From NCBI GenBank assembly GCA_032433595.1, contig JASWJB010000019.1, positions 204,093-268,092 on the forward strand: DNA of 64,000 nucleotides. Reading direction: 5' to 3'. The position numbers and the translations under genes are program-made. Positions 23,917-36,023 of this stretch are shown here, in pieces (the first letter of the stretch is position 1; every line of letters begins with the position of its first letter). A model generated the notes under the pieces. The model made no database searches. It was not told the origin of the DNA and saw nothing but the letters and a program-made list of their open reading frames with translations. This stretch comes from Conoideocrella luteorostrata (lineage: Eukaryota; Ascomycota; Sordariomycetes; Hypocreales; Clavicipitaceae).

Positions 23917-26900
23917 TTAAGAAGTCTGCTGGGCTCCGGAACCCGTTGAGGACGAAGGCTCATATCCTGGTGGGAAAGTGTAATCAGTAGCAGCTGTACC
24001 GGTAACAGAGCTCTCGTGCGTGTCGTCATTTTTTAAGAAGTTTGGCTGCATCAAGGGCATTTTAGAGATAACGGCCTGCTTATAAAAATTTTTGAGTTTG
24101 TCATCCTTGAAAACCTTCTTCAGAGCAACAGGACCAGCAATCAACCCGACGAAAACAACTAACAAAACGAAGTACAGAACCGCATATCGAATGACCCGCC
24201 GGCGCCGCAGCTTCGACTGCTTCATGGAATATATAGGAGGCCGGATTTGCTGACTGCGGTAAGGTTAGCTGATGACTCGGAGGAAAAGCCTCAAGAACAC
24301 AAAAACATACCTCGGCTTCAGCCAGAAAAGCATCATTGAGTGAAGCTTATCCACTTGTGGGATTAATATGACAGGAAGCATCATAAATAGCAACCAATGT
24401 CCAAGAATAAAGTCAGCACCAAACATACTGAGTTCAGTAATTTTACACAAGAATTCCCGACCAGGCTGTGATATCGAGTGCCAGCCCATGGAATACCATT
24501 TACCAGTCCAAAATGCAATGTTGGACTGGTCGTTCTTCATCTCTCGAGTCAGGGCTATTGACACGATCAATTTGAAGATGAATCGTTGAATTGAAATGAC
24601 GGCGATCATGCCAGCCATTGTACGAGCAAAGTTCAAGCCCTCCAAAAAGAACATGCCTTCAAATGCAATCAACATGAAGATGGCGGCAAATGCGTGCGCA
24701 ATGGCAGCTAGAACACTGCCAAACTTCTTGCAGCACATGCTCAGTAAAGGGCCCATAAAGCACGCCATACCAAACATAGCAGCAAGTACTCCAGCATTGA
24801 CACCAATTGGGGCGAGCGCTATGACAAGCACTCGGATAAGAGCTGCAGTTGGCTTAAAATATTGTTGATCGTTGCTGTCTGGGTTACTGGATTCGTTCAC
24901 GCCTGTCTGCGCATTGATAAACAAGTACGGTATCAATGTCCAAACAACTTGCAGCAGAGGTGAGAAGATTTCAGTGAAAAAAATATTGGCAATAGCGGCC
25001 CTCGGAACATCAGCGGACAACTTTGCGGAAGCCTCGCCGAGAGTTTTACGTTTGTACCCGGTTATTCTCGTACGCGACAGACGACAGAAAGCGATCCAGG
25101 ACTGGCCGTGGCTTCTGGAATTACCTCGTGAGAGCCATCGGAGGAAATCGCGATAGTCGATGAAGAAGTCGTTCCACGCAAACTGATGCGGGTTATAGAG
25201 GAATGGAGAAATCGTGAGACCCAGGAGTGTGATCCAAAAATAGGTCAAAGCTGGCTGCCAAGCCGTCACTGTGGCAAAAAGCAACATCATCAACAATCTC
25301 GCACCCAAATATATAGAGGGTCCAGCAAAGCGGGAGTATAGGACACCAAATGGAATACGAGCAGTTGCGAAGCCACGTCCGGTACCGATATAACGAGCGC
25401 CGCCAAATGAAAGATCCTGCTGCACAGAGTTCGCGTAAATCTGGCAAACGAAAACTTCAAAAAATGGAGACAGCGAGAAGAATTGCTTCAGGAAGCGCAC
25501 CAAGGCACGCCAAACACCCCTTTCTGTTAGTTCCTGCACAATGAGAGGTACAAAGGACAGGAAGAAGACGAAGAAGATGGAAAAGACACTGCGCTGCACC
25601 CACTGCATGATTGCATCTGTATTTGCGCATCCCGTAGGATATAGAGGATCCGTTGGAGGCTTATCAGGGTTGTAGTCACAACGAATCGTTTCATGCCGGA
25701 AAGCGCCGAAATTAAGCAAACACAACATAAATAGCTGCACAGACAGCATAATAAACATGTTGTTGACATGGAAGCCGGGGTGTGCATAGTAGAACGACAA
25801 AAATCTGTCAAGAGGTAGTTGTGTGCCAAGATAGTAGTATTCGCGGGAAAGCATTTGCTCGCCCATGCCAGTTCCAATTTTAGTAGTGAAGTTGAGAATA
25901 GAGCCAAAGCCAAGATCACGGCCTTTGCCACATTGGTAGTATTCGCAGTGCTTAATTCGACCGCCACGAAGAATAGCGTTCATTCCGGCAAAAATATCCT
26001 CGTTTAAGTGCAATCCCTTTTGTGCCTTAGATACACCACCACGCGTTGTCATAAAAATTCCATTTAGGAAGTCAGGATGACCATAGTGAAGCTTGCCTCC
26101 AATCTGAGCCAACGTTCGGGCAAACAAAGTACCAAATGTTTGCTCCTTTCCGGCAGCAACATCACCTAGAATGCCAATGTTTTCGGAGAAAATGTACTCC
26201 CGGGCACCAAGAATGGCGACCGGTGTTCTTACTTCGTTCTTCACGCCCGGTGTATAGGGAGAAACGTTGTCTGTCTTCATTTCTTCAAATTCAGCCAGGA
26301 CACTACGAATCTTGAGACATTCCTCGAGGTAATTATCTTGGTTGGCGTCGATGAGTTGAATATATTCGCCGCGGTAGAAAATCAAGGAGTGATTCTGATT
26401 GTCTGATTTGCCGTCACCTAGAACTGGATTACCCGAGAGCTGGATTCTGAACTTGGGTCGACGCATTCCATTTTCCATGACTTCGGAGTGGCCATCAATG
26501 AGCGCGGAGTAAAGTCTTGGTTCTTCACCTTCAGCCAACGGGGGTTCCTCATCTAAGTAGGCAATTTGAAGGTCAGGGTATGCCCGAAGGAGGAACTCAG
26601 CGTTTTCCATCTCCTCCTTCTTGAACTTAGAGTAGCGTTGCATTGACACCACGATCTTGAACTTGCGGCGAGCCATTCGTTCCAATTCCCGTTCAAGCTT
26701 ATCTGAGTTTCCTCCAAACATCTGCACGACTTCAGGGTTCTCTACTCGATAGAGGAGCTTAATAGCTCGACTGTAGTTCATGAAGCCTGAGATTGTGCGA
26801 TAGAGAGTCTGTGAGCGAAGTGACGCCCAGATCCGGGTTCTCAATGTGTACTCGGGAGCTGATGATTTGAAACCAATGCAATAGAAGGGCAAGTCGTCGA

Positions 26901-29872
26901 TTTTACTCTTCGCTGTGTCCTTCTCATTTTTTTCTGGTTCACCATTCATTTGCGCGGTCTCATCAGCGAGTATCTTAGTATCCTTCACGAAGCAATCCCA
27001 CTCATGCGGGTGCAATTGTTTGAGATATTCCAAGAGCGTCACACGCGAATACGGTTCATCCTCGCGGATGATTTCGCGGAGGGACAAGAGGATCTTTTCG
27101 CTATAGTGAGGAATCATTACCGTGAATGTTGGCATATTATCAACCGGAAGTGGTTCAGGGATCGGCGTGGACAACGACTGAGCAAAGAACGAGATTCGAC
27201 GCTCTGCCTCACTTTGGCTCGGGAAGAACTCGGTTTTGAATGAATGATCCTCCTGCGAAACGAAGAATGTAGGAGCTCGCAGTGTCCTCTTGCCTTCCTG
27301 TTCAGAAGGCACCTGATGATAGAGCAACTTCTGGACATGGTCTATCGCCAATAAATGCTCGCGATACATTGAGATGACGATTGCATTCCACACCTGTGAG
27401 ATAAGGACCTTCGGTTTGTATTTGATCTCCATATCCGTTGTTGCTAGAACTTTGGAGTAAATGCGCTTAGGAAGTCGCGAAAAGATGTTTCTCCATGGGG
27501 TCCAGATAGATGAACCAATGTAGAATGATCGGGCTATGGAGAAGACTGTGTTGGCGAGAACGTAGAAGAGATACGTATCCAGGAAGAAGAAGATCAGGTC
27601 TGTAAAGGCCATCAAACCCAGAAGAATATAGTTTTGGTATTTGCACAGCATGTCCTTGAGAATGTAATCGCCTGCACATTTAGGCTGAAAAATTGAGAGA
27701 TACCGAATAACGTCTCGAAACGAGAGTGTAAGGTACACATAAGATTCTCCGAACTTGGCGCCAAACACGGTGATCCATAAGCCAAACGACATGGCCATAT
27801 CATTGCCTTTTAACCGCGGCCAGCTGGCTGTGAAAGTTTGACTAGCCACGTATTGTCGCGAATTTTTTGTCAAGTAGCTGCCGAACAGGCCTCCTAGGGG
27901 CATTACTGAAAAAAATACAAACGTGATAACGGCAATGATGAAATTGACAATGCCGATGATGTAGTCGATATCCACACCGCCGGCCTGCTCAAGCTTCGTC
28001 TTGAACATAAGGACCTTGACAGCAGGAGCAACATTGATAGCAAAGATAAGGAGAAGAAATAGTAGTCGCTTCGTTAAGTGCTGCGCGCCGGCCCAACGAC
28101 GCGGTACATATGCCCACTCAGCCAGCGTAGCGAGTACTTGAATCAGTGATGCGACACCTCCACCGATAGAGACAGCAGCAAGATGTGTAGAGCCAGCGGG
28201 CTGCTGGTTTAGTTGCTGCTGATACTTAGGGCCAAAGAGAAGAGACGGTGCATTGTGAGAAGTGTAAAACCAAAACATAGTGAGATGGATGATCCAAATT
28301 CGGTTGAAGTTAACGAGAAGATGGAACCACGACCTAGACTCCTTGTAGGTTTTGAAGAAGCATTTCTTCCAATTGATGTCTTTGAGCTTAGCATAACGTT
28401 CAGCAGGAGGCACATCAACCAGCTTGCTCTTATCCTGCATGACGATGCGCTCGATGCCTTCAGGATACCAGAAGAGCTGGTTACAGTCGTCATACCCGAT
28501 TATGTGTTTGTGGTCCCGTTCGCGGCGAACATAGACCCCGTTGAGAATCTCGTAGCCCTGGTCGCGAACATACTGATAAAGAGGCGTAATAATGTTATTC
28601 AGGTATGTGAACTCGTCCACTGGTTCAACAACTGCTTGGCATGCGGGAGAATTGAGATAATCATCAGCACATTTGAAAATAAAACACAAGCACTCCGGCA
28701 TGAATCGCACTTGGTTTGCCTCGCCCCAGCACAGTAAGTACAAGGCGATCTGTCGGACACGGTCGTGCTGTGACATGCGATTCATGCGAGTTTTCCAGCG
28801 AAACTCTGCGGCTTCAAGGCTGTCATCGCCTTCCAAGTCTTGCAACGCCTCAGCTTCATTGGCATTCTCATCGGTATTGTTCTTCTTCTTCTTATTTTTC
28901 GCTTTACGACGCAACCCTTTCGTCTTTCTATTGGCGAAACCGACCGCGTCGTCCAGATCCAAATGAGCTGCGAAGTACCATTTTCGATAATTGGCGTTGT
29001 CACCCCCAATATAATCAGCATGGAGTGAGAGCAGGGCTTGATTTGGTGTCATACGAGAAGCTCTCGAGTCGAGCAGCGTCATGAGATGATCATACATGTT
29101 TCTCATACTATCACGCTGGAAGCCAAATTTTCCTGTTAGATCCAAGAAGATATCTTCAATTTCCTCCTTTGACAAGGGAATCTGTGCATCGGAAGTCCAA
29201 GCAGGATATGGCTCCTTGGACCGCTGTCCAGCAGGAAGAACATTACCGTAATCCATACCGTAATTTGGGGTCGATGCGCCGGATGAACGATTAGCTCCGT
29301 AAGAAATCTGTGACGAGGGTGGTCGATATCCGCGTTGACCATCCCCATAACTATTATAGCGTTCGTCACCGCGTCCATAATAGTCCATCTCAGCAGCTCG
29401 AGCCATGTCGGACCTCATTGTGAAGTCACTAAAGGTCTCAGAGTCCTCCTCAGAACCATGGCGGGCACCGCCCTGTGCTCCATGGCCACCATAACCTTGG
29501 TTATAGTCTTGCTCGTAATAGCCACCCTGTCCGTTGTAGTATTCATCTTGGTACTGATCCTGGCCGTCATAATAGCCGCCCTCTTGGTGATAGGCATTGT
29601 TTGGGTCTGCATTATAATATCCGCTGGCAAGAAGAAAATTAGTCAGAATTTACGCTGGCAGTTTAAAAAAAAAAAGGGGGTGGTTCTTACGATTCATCAT
29701 AGTAACCTTCTCCGCCTTGGCCGCCCTGAGCACCGTGTCCACCACGAGCATCATAACCATTGTCGTAGTACTGATCATCTTGATAGTAAGAATCAGCATT
29801 GCCATGGTTGTCAGCATGGTGACCATAGCCATCGTCGTACTGGTCATTGTGACCACCCGGATAGCCCGACAT
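23917..29872 (-). CDS. FKS1: 1,3-beta-glucan synthase catalytic subunit Fks1
   Basis: Plasma-membrane enzyme that makes beta-1,3-glucan from UDP-glucose, with Rho1 as activator; it is the target of echinocandin drugs. Exons 29872-29691, 29623-24311 and 24253-23917 (introns 67 and 57 bp) give 1943 residues, the normal size. The N-terminus is Gly/Tyr/Gln-rich and cytosolic. The Fks1 N-terminal domain and the first membrane block follow, then the large cytosolic glucan synthase domain and a second block of membrane spans ending in a basic [21 protein letters not shown] segment. Hot spot 1 reads YLTLSFRDV (residues 691-699, bases 27709-27735) where yeast has FLTLSLRDP. Hot spot 2 reads QWVQRSVF (25582-25605). 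The rest is a close family match, so the gene looks intact and functional. Confidence 0.97.
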
Positions 29873-32559
29873 TGTCGTCCAAATTCGACAATCTATTCGA
29901 AAACTGCCATAGGTTGCTGCTGGAAGGGCCGTTGAAAACAGAGTGCTATTTAATTTAAGTAAATGCGGAAGCACGAGTAGGTGCAGCACGACAAAGTAGC
30001 GGTTAATTTGAGCCTGACCGGGCTGGCTGAACTGGGTTGAACGAGCGAGTACTAACCAGGCAAGTATTGGACAAAACTGAAAGAAAAAGAACGACAGAAT
30101 GTTGAATGACAGATAAAATGTCAGCACTTGGTAGAATGCGAGAAAGGCGGAAGGAAGAGAACGGAAGGCTAGACGTCTGCCAAATCGCGAGCGCGTTGAG
30201 ACAGTTCTTTAATCCCCTTTCTTCGGCTGGCTAGAGAGAAAGGAGACTGTGTGAGGGAAAAGCAGGTCCAAGTGAAAGGAGGCACAAACGGGGCAGGACT
30301 TGGAAACCTCGCTGGTTGGTGACAACAGGGAGGGTGTCTGCGTGTTTGTATGGGCGGCGACTAACTTGCCAGGCTAAGCTGCTGTCGCTCCGCTGTGAGG
30401 ACTTGGGTAAGTACGGAGTACAGGATGACTGAGAAAAACTTGGAAGGCCGGTAAAAGGCGGAGGCAGGGGCGGGTGGTTGGTGTGTCTGGGAAAAATAAA
30501 CTAGTCCCACTAGTAGCTATACCGCCTTCGACTTTTGACTACACAGAGAAGAATGTGTAATAAATGTACTTCAAAGTAATAGTACCTTCTCAGCACAAAA
30601 CTCATCATCATTGGTTACTTACCTACCTCAGCCAGCGAATTGTTATCCACCACTAATACAGCAGTTGTGGCCCAAGCCCCTGAAAGTTCTTCCCCTTGCG
30701 ACTCAGCATTATTGTACTAAAACGGTACTTCACGGAATCGGAGTACTGCTACGGAGTACGGAGTACAGAGTTTTAAATTCGCCCTGACCTTATTATGGGC
30801 AGCGTTACCCAGCAGCCATCTTCAGCTCATCCAGCACATCTTTTGTACCCCGCTAACAGAACCATTTGCGTTGTGGCCTTATGCAGCAGCTTATTTTTTT
30901 TTTTACTATGTTATAAATTACACGTCATGCTGCACACCGTATTGCACGCCGTATTGTAAGCTGTTATACGCTAATTACACGCTGCTCAATGTACATTTAT
31001 ACTAGCCTTGTTAGCGAAAGGCTTTGTGGACTTGAGGATAGTAGCTAACTACGGAGTACGGAGTACTCCGTAGTTAGCCATGCTTAAAACATCTGCCCAC
31101 AAAAAAGGGGTACTATCTAAAACAGCACAAGTAGAAAGAATGGGTGGCAGTTACACTCATTGGTTCCAACGCGAGATGAAGTTCGAGAAATCGAAAAATC
31201 GTTGACGGCGCGGCCATTTCAGGCTCTAGTGATTGCACACAAGTGGATATTTCGCAGGCAATACGATCGCAAAGCAAAAAATGCTAATGTTCCTTTGGCT
31301 ACTCCGTACGGAGTGCTCCGTAATGATACAGCTCTTTTGCAGTGAATTTTGTCTCAGCGGCCCCTTTTCTACTGTCGTACTGCCTCAAGCTGACGGGACT
31401 ACTTCTTATTAACGGCACGATTGATGTCATTCATATCGAAACCTGGTACAAATAATATATCAGAACTTCAAAAGTTAGCTTAAGTCGAAGATCCAGAATA
31501 CATCGATCTAGAGCCCAAACCTCTCTATATTATATTCACGTAGCTATCACGAAGTAGGCTGCGGTGTACACTCACCTTTATTCCTTATTTGATAGTTGAA
31601 TTTATTATGCGCTGACGCATTCCGTAAGCGTATTGCCTTTGGATAACAGTCTTGAAAGTACTCCGTACCTGTTGCGGAGTGGGAGTATTATCTAGCGTTT
31701 AGTATGCTTGACGTACGTGCTACCGTGAACTTCAGACAAGATCAGGGGACTCCAGTCTACATAGACAGTCTGGACAGAGTACGGCTCATTGTCCGGGGCG
31801 CAGTCACAGCCATGTTGCAGCGAAATGTTCCGATACAAGCAAAAGGAAAAAAACCCTGCGTTAGGACGAATCCACCGTTCGCTCTGTGTCCTAGTCCAAT
31901 GTCTGGGCTACCAGATCGAAACCAAATACTTAGACAAGGGACCAGAAACCTGCCCCAAGCACTTCATCACTCGAGCGTTTTATCATGAAATGCCAGTACG
32001 ATACTCCGCAGGCGATGGGATTATTGGAGTGCTGTTCGAGAGGCATATGGCAACGAGGCCAACAGTGTGGCCAAGTAGTTACCTAATTACCTAGTTAAGT
32101 TGCAGGATTGTCACTTCCTAATGCAATCTATTCCAGGACAGCTGCCTTATAGGTTTGGGCTAGATAATACCCCTTTTCATCTTATCCAGAGTACCAAGTG
32201 TGTTCATTGGTTGAGGCACGTGACATGTAGCATTTAATTGGCTAGATCTTTTTAAGAGTGGGACACCTGAAAAAGGTAAATGGTGGGTTTGGCATGTGGT
32301 ATGGGAGTTTTCACATCATAGCATCGCCTGTTTCACGTGACAGCCACTGGTTACTCGGACAACGGATTTAACCCTAGAAATGATGAACGGCTGTTTACTA
32401 CTCCGTACAGCATAATACCAATCTATATTGCACAAGAAATATATGCCACAACCTTTTTGTTAGTGTGGCTATTATCCCATATTCGTGAGCTGCGTCTAAT
32501 TTTCATGGCTACTACAACAAGAGGCCTTTCCTAATACCAGGGTTTGCACCATCGTCGAC
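29873..32559. other. Gene-poor 2.7-kb region with palindromic TACGGAGTAC repeats
   Basis: This is the longest stretch without a supported gene. The first part should be the FKS1 promoter and leader. Several copies of the TACGGAGTAC motif lie here (about 30413, 30732-30770, 31044-31078, 31301-31320, 31659 and 32399). Open frames at 31704-31988 and 31789-32094 overlap in different frames and resemble nothing I know. Confidence 0.5.
31044..31078. repeat. 35-bp near-perfect palindrome of the TACGGAGTAC family
   Basis: Bases 31044-31059 and 31063-31078 are exact reverse complements (16-bp arms, 3-bp centre). The arms contain the TACGGAGTAC core. It is the longest member of the dispersed repeat in this window. 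Confidence 0.85.
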
Positions 32560-34614
32560 ATGGCTCGATTGGTGGATTGCTGGTCACTCGCCGATGATAA
32601 GTTACCCCTTAGAAGTATTACAAGAAACCAAAGAAGCCATAACAGCTCCCAAGCGCAGTACCCAGAGCCTACTCCTTCAACCGCCACGCCGACGAAAAAG
32701 AGCCTTGTCCCAAAACCTGGTACAACTACAATGTCCACTCGCAAGATCCGGCGCCTTGGTGGTTCTAAGTTGACAGCCAACCTTTTGTTTCAACCATGGA
32801 GCGCACAGGACGATGATGGATCCCAAGCTCGCTCTCAGATAGCCATGAAAGAATCTCCAGCAAAATTGGGCCTGGTCACAGAGTTCGAGCAAGACACAAT
32901 ATTTCCAGTTCGCACAAAGCCTTCCAGACTCAGCCGTGCAAGACTAGATTCTGAAGCCTGCTCAAGCATGCCTAAAAAACCCACTTTACTCCCTTTGGAG
33001 ACCGAGGCGCGACGTCACAGGATTTCGTCAGTTCCAACGACTCAAAATCTCGACAGCGAAATTATACAGACAATTGCCCCCGCTATCTTGTTCCCTTCAA
33101 AACAGCAAAAGTTGCACGACCAGCTGCAGAAGATTCCATTGGACAAAGATTGTTCTGACTTACATAGTTTTTCGGGGGATGCTATAGATGGCGAATCATG
33201 CGTAATCAGAGATGGCAACGGCACCCTGCTAGATCATGGCACTAGTTGGCCATCTGTGAGATCACTCCACGATACTATTGTGCCAAGCCCAACAAAATTA
33301 CGAAGGTGCAACTCTCTTCCTGTGTCCACAGGGCGTGCTAGTGATGAGATCATTGCACATAATGGAGCACTGAAGCCAATCAACAACAACATTCCGAGTC
33401 CAATCAGAAGTTCTGAGAAGTATCAAGATGAGCTCCTCTTGTCAGGTAACCTGTCCGCTACCAAGACAGATACGTCGCAGAAAGAGGCCGAAGATCTTCT
33501 AGAATTGTTCAACCAAATGCATCTGCGTTCCCGCCACGAACCAGATGATGGTAATGCCATATGTTTGGATCAGACGTCACAATCCGTCACCTTACCCGAT
33601 ATGTCAACCAAGATTTTGACATCAGCCCGAGAGCATTTCTCAACTCCACAAATATCACATTTGCCCAGTCTGGGTTCTTATTGGAACCAAACTCTTGTTA
33701 ACGATCTAAATGACCGACAAGCGAACCTTAAGCTTTCCAGTCCATCACTCTCGGTTGGACAAGAACAAGTCTCCGCAAAGAAGTTCAGCAAAAAAGCATT
33801 CGAAGCAGTAAAGCAGTCTCTCGCAAGAAGTTTTCTCACGGAACTGGATAACAAGGTAGCGAATGGTCGCGTATCCGAAATGGCCAAAACTACGGGCGGT
33901 GTGAAGCTGAACTGGACACGGAACCTGAATACAACAGCTGGCCGAGCAAATTGGCGGCAAGAAACAATTCGAACCAGACAACCCTGCGGTAATGTCATCA
34001 ATGAGGAGCATAGACACCACCATGCGTCGATCGACTTGGCGGAGAAGGTCATTGATAACGAAAATAGGCTCATCAACGTTTTAGCCCATGAATTTTGCCA
34101 TTTGGCAACATTCATGATAAGCGGTATCAGGACCAATCCTCATGGGAAAGAATTTAAATCCTGGGCCTTAAAATGCTCACAAATTTTCAATGATCGAGGC
34201 ATCCACGTCACGACCAGACACTCATACGAAATTCATTTCAGATACGTATGGGAGTGTAATTCATGTGGTTCAGAGTACAAGCGACATTCTAGGAGTATTA
34301 ATACTCAGCGCCACCGTTGTGGAAGCTGCAAGGGCGAGTTGAAACAGATCAGACCAGTTCCAAGGGGGAAAGCTGTCAATGGTGACGGTGCTTCAAGGCC
34401 AAGCGAATATCAGTTATTTGTAAAGAGGCAGATGAAGCTAACAAAAAGAGAGAATCCCAGCATTGCACAACGACACTTGATGAAAATTGTTGCTGCGAAG
34501 TGGGCCGCGTCGAAAGGAAATATCGATACAGCCAGCAAAGCGGGCACAGCTTCAATTTCAACAGGGTTAGATGTCCCGGCGAAGCTAATGGTTGATTTAA
34601 CGCTTGGTGATTGA
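32560..34614 (+). CDS. SprT-like metalloprotease with zinc ribbon and HMG box (GCNA/ACRC type)
   Basis: Predicted nuclear protease of the SprT/Spartan-GCNA group, which in other eukaryotes removes DNA-protein crosslinks. Single exon, 684 residues, ATG at 32560. The first ~400 residues are polar and probably disordered. The SprT domain (about 405-600) includes NTTAGRANWR, then VLAHEFCHLA with the zinc-binding HEFCH at 510-514, GKEFKSWALKC and the zinc ribbon CNSCG...RCGSC (Cys566, 569, 587, 590). A short HMG-box-like region follows (about 613-652: SEYQLFVKRQMKLTKRENPSIAQRHLMKIVAAKW), a likely DNA-binding part. The combination matches fungal 'SprT-like / HMG box' proteins. The domain call is firm; the cellular role is inferred from relatives. 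Confidence 0.88.
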   Translation: MARLVDCWSLADDKLPLRSITRNQRSHNSSQAQYPEPTPSTATPTKKSLVPKPGTTTMSTRKIRRLGGSKLTANLLFQPWSAQDDDGSQARSQIAMKESPAKLGLVTEFEQDTIFPVRTKPSRLSRARLDSEACSSMPKKPTLLPLETEARRHRISSVPTTQNLDSEIIQTIAPAILFPSKQQKLHDQLQKIPLDKDCSDLHSFSGDAIDGESCVIRDGNGTLLDHGTSWPSVRSLHDTIVPSPTKLRRCNSLPVSTGRASDEIIAHNGALKPINNNIPSPIRSSEKYQDELLLSGNLSATKTDTSQKEAEDLLELFNQMHLRSRHEPDDGNAICLDQTSQSVTLPDMSTKILTSAREHFSTPQISHLPSLGSYWNQTLVNDLNDRQANLKLSSPSLSVGQEQVSAKKFSKKAFEAVKQSLARSFLTELDNKVANGRVSEMAKTTGGVKLNWTRNLNTTAGRANWRQETIRTRQPCGNVINEEHRHHHASIDLAEKVIDNENRLINVLAHEFCHLATFMISGIRTNPHGKEFKSWALKCSQIFNDRGIHVTTRHSYEIHFRYVWECNSCGSEYKRHSRSINTQRHRCGSCKGELKQIRPVPRGKAVNGDGASRPSEYQLFVKRQMKLTKRENPSIAQRHLMKIVAAKWAASKGNIDTASKAGTASISTGLDVPAKLMVDLTLGD

Positions 34615-35220
34615 AAAACCTCTCTCACTGGCTTCGGTCATCATAGAGGGAATATTCTTGTGTCGAGGGCAATACAAAGCTATTGTAGGCAATGGTAGCA
34701 ATTTCTAGGAACCATTCCCACTCTAGCGCGTGTTTTTTTCCTGTTCGCCATAAATGGCTCCGTAGGATGCAGGCAATCATATGTTCATGGAATATTCAGG
34801 GGGTATATGAGGTTGTATAGTGCTATTTACATGCTCTAGACAAGTTGTACTTCTCCTTAACACCAGGAATTTGTCTGTCACATATATGCCATTACTAAAC
34901 TTCCATCGTTATGTCCTCTCCTTGAGTTAGCAAGAACCCCAAGGTCGGGTAACCCACTGTATCACGTCTACGCGTATCGATATACACCTTGTATGGTCAA
35001 GTAGACATTACCAGATATCTTAGAACAGCTCACTTGAGGCATTCAATTTTCGTCTGTTCTACTCCCGTCCGATGACGCCATGCTCGTCTACTGTACTAAT
35101 TGTTCGGGATAAGTGTCCTCCGGCCAGTATGAATATTCTCATCTCAAGGAATCAATGAAAGGAACTTTGACTACGTGGTCAATGCCTAGTTAGTGTGCCC
35201 ACTGCTCCCCTTCATTCATT
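34615..35220. other. Intergenic, convergent 3' regions of the SprT gene and mog1
   Basis: About 0.6 kb. No ORF of note, repeat or RNA gene is seen. Confidence 0.55.
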
Positions 35221-36014
35221 TTAAGAATCTCCGAACAGACCCCAGTCTTTGATCTTCAGTGTCTCCCAGATACGGGCAGAATATTCCACTGCATCTCCTA
35301 TCAGTTTCCCTTGCTTCCCAAGTTCCAGATCAACTTCTTCTGCATTGTATTCCCCTTTTATGTGCGGGACGTTAATCGTTATGAGGATGTCTGTCTTGTA
35401 TCTCTCCAATCGCAGCAAAGTCATGATGATGGCCGTGAAATCTGGAGCAGATGCGGAGCCGCGCGATTGTCCGATCTTGGGGGTCTGTGTTGCGATAAGA
35501 GTGTATGCAGGGTTCTTTGATCTGTTTGATTTGTTTAAATATGAATTAGTCAAGGGAGCTATGGAGGCTTTAGGAATAAGAAACGTGGCACACTGGAGAA
35601 ACACTTACTCTAGGCGTGTAAATTCGGTCTCTGCCGTATTCCAAATCTTGACAGTATCAATGTCGGAGCCAACCATGTCCTCGAGGTGGGTCGTCATCGC
35701 GCGGCCATCTATCTCCGGTCCATTTCCCGGATTACCAACCCGTTCCGTGATGTCGAATATGATGCTTGTGAAACCATCCTTGTCAATCCACACCTCTTGG
35801 TTATCCGGAACTTGGCGTAGTTTACTATCGTTTCATTGCGTTCGTCAGCGTCTGAAGCATTAACCGGGCCCGTTCTATTCCTATGGTCGGCAAATATCGC
35901 AAGCCTGGCATTTTCGCCTCGTACATTAGCAGCTCACCTGACATCAGCAAAAATAGCTGGAAGGTCGCAAACGATGGCGCCTCCATACAGAGGCGTACCG
36001 AAATAACCGGGCAT
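35221..36014 (-). CDS. MOG1: Ran-binding nuclear import factor Mog1
   Basis: Small nuclear protein that binds Ran/Gsp1 and promotes nucleotide release, supporting nuclear transport. Exons 36014-35938, 35824-35609 and 35521-35221 (introns 113 and 87 bp) give 197 residues. The joined sequence begins MPGYFGTPLYGGAIVCDLP and continues FADVSKLRQVPDNQEVWID, then an acidic stretch and LLRLERYKTDILITINVPHI, all typical of Mog1. It ends WGLFGDS. The third exon is entered after a CTAAT branch-like site. The start codon has a weak context (C at -3) and lies just 9 bases after the stop of a separate 99-codon frame. It may share function with Kap121 in this window, though the two genes are far apart. Confidence 0.9.
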
Positions 36015-36023
36015 CTGGGTTTT

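Noticed and set aside
29335..29958. 207-codon plus-strand ORF opposite the FKS1 start
   Set aside because: It is antisense to the Gly/Tyr-rich FKS1 N-terminus and its first intron; the FKS1 frame and splice sites are clearly the real ones.
31704..32094. Two overlapping plus-strand ORFs of 94 and 101 codons in the gene-poor region
   Set aside because: They overlap in different frames, have no recognisable motifs and no clear splice context.
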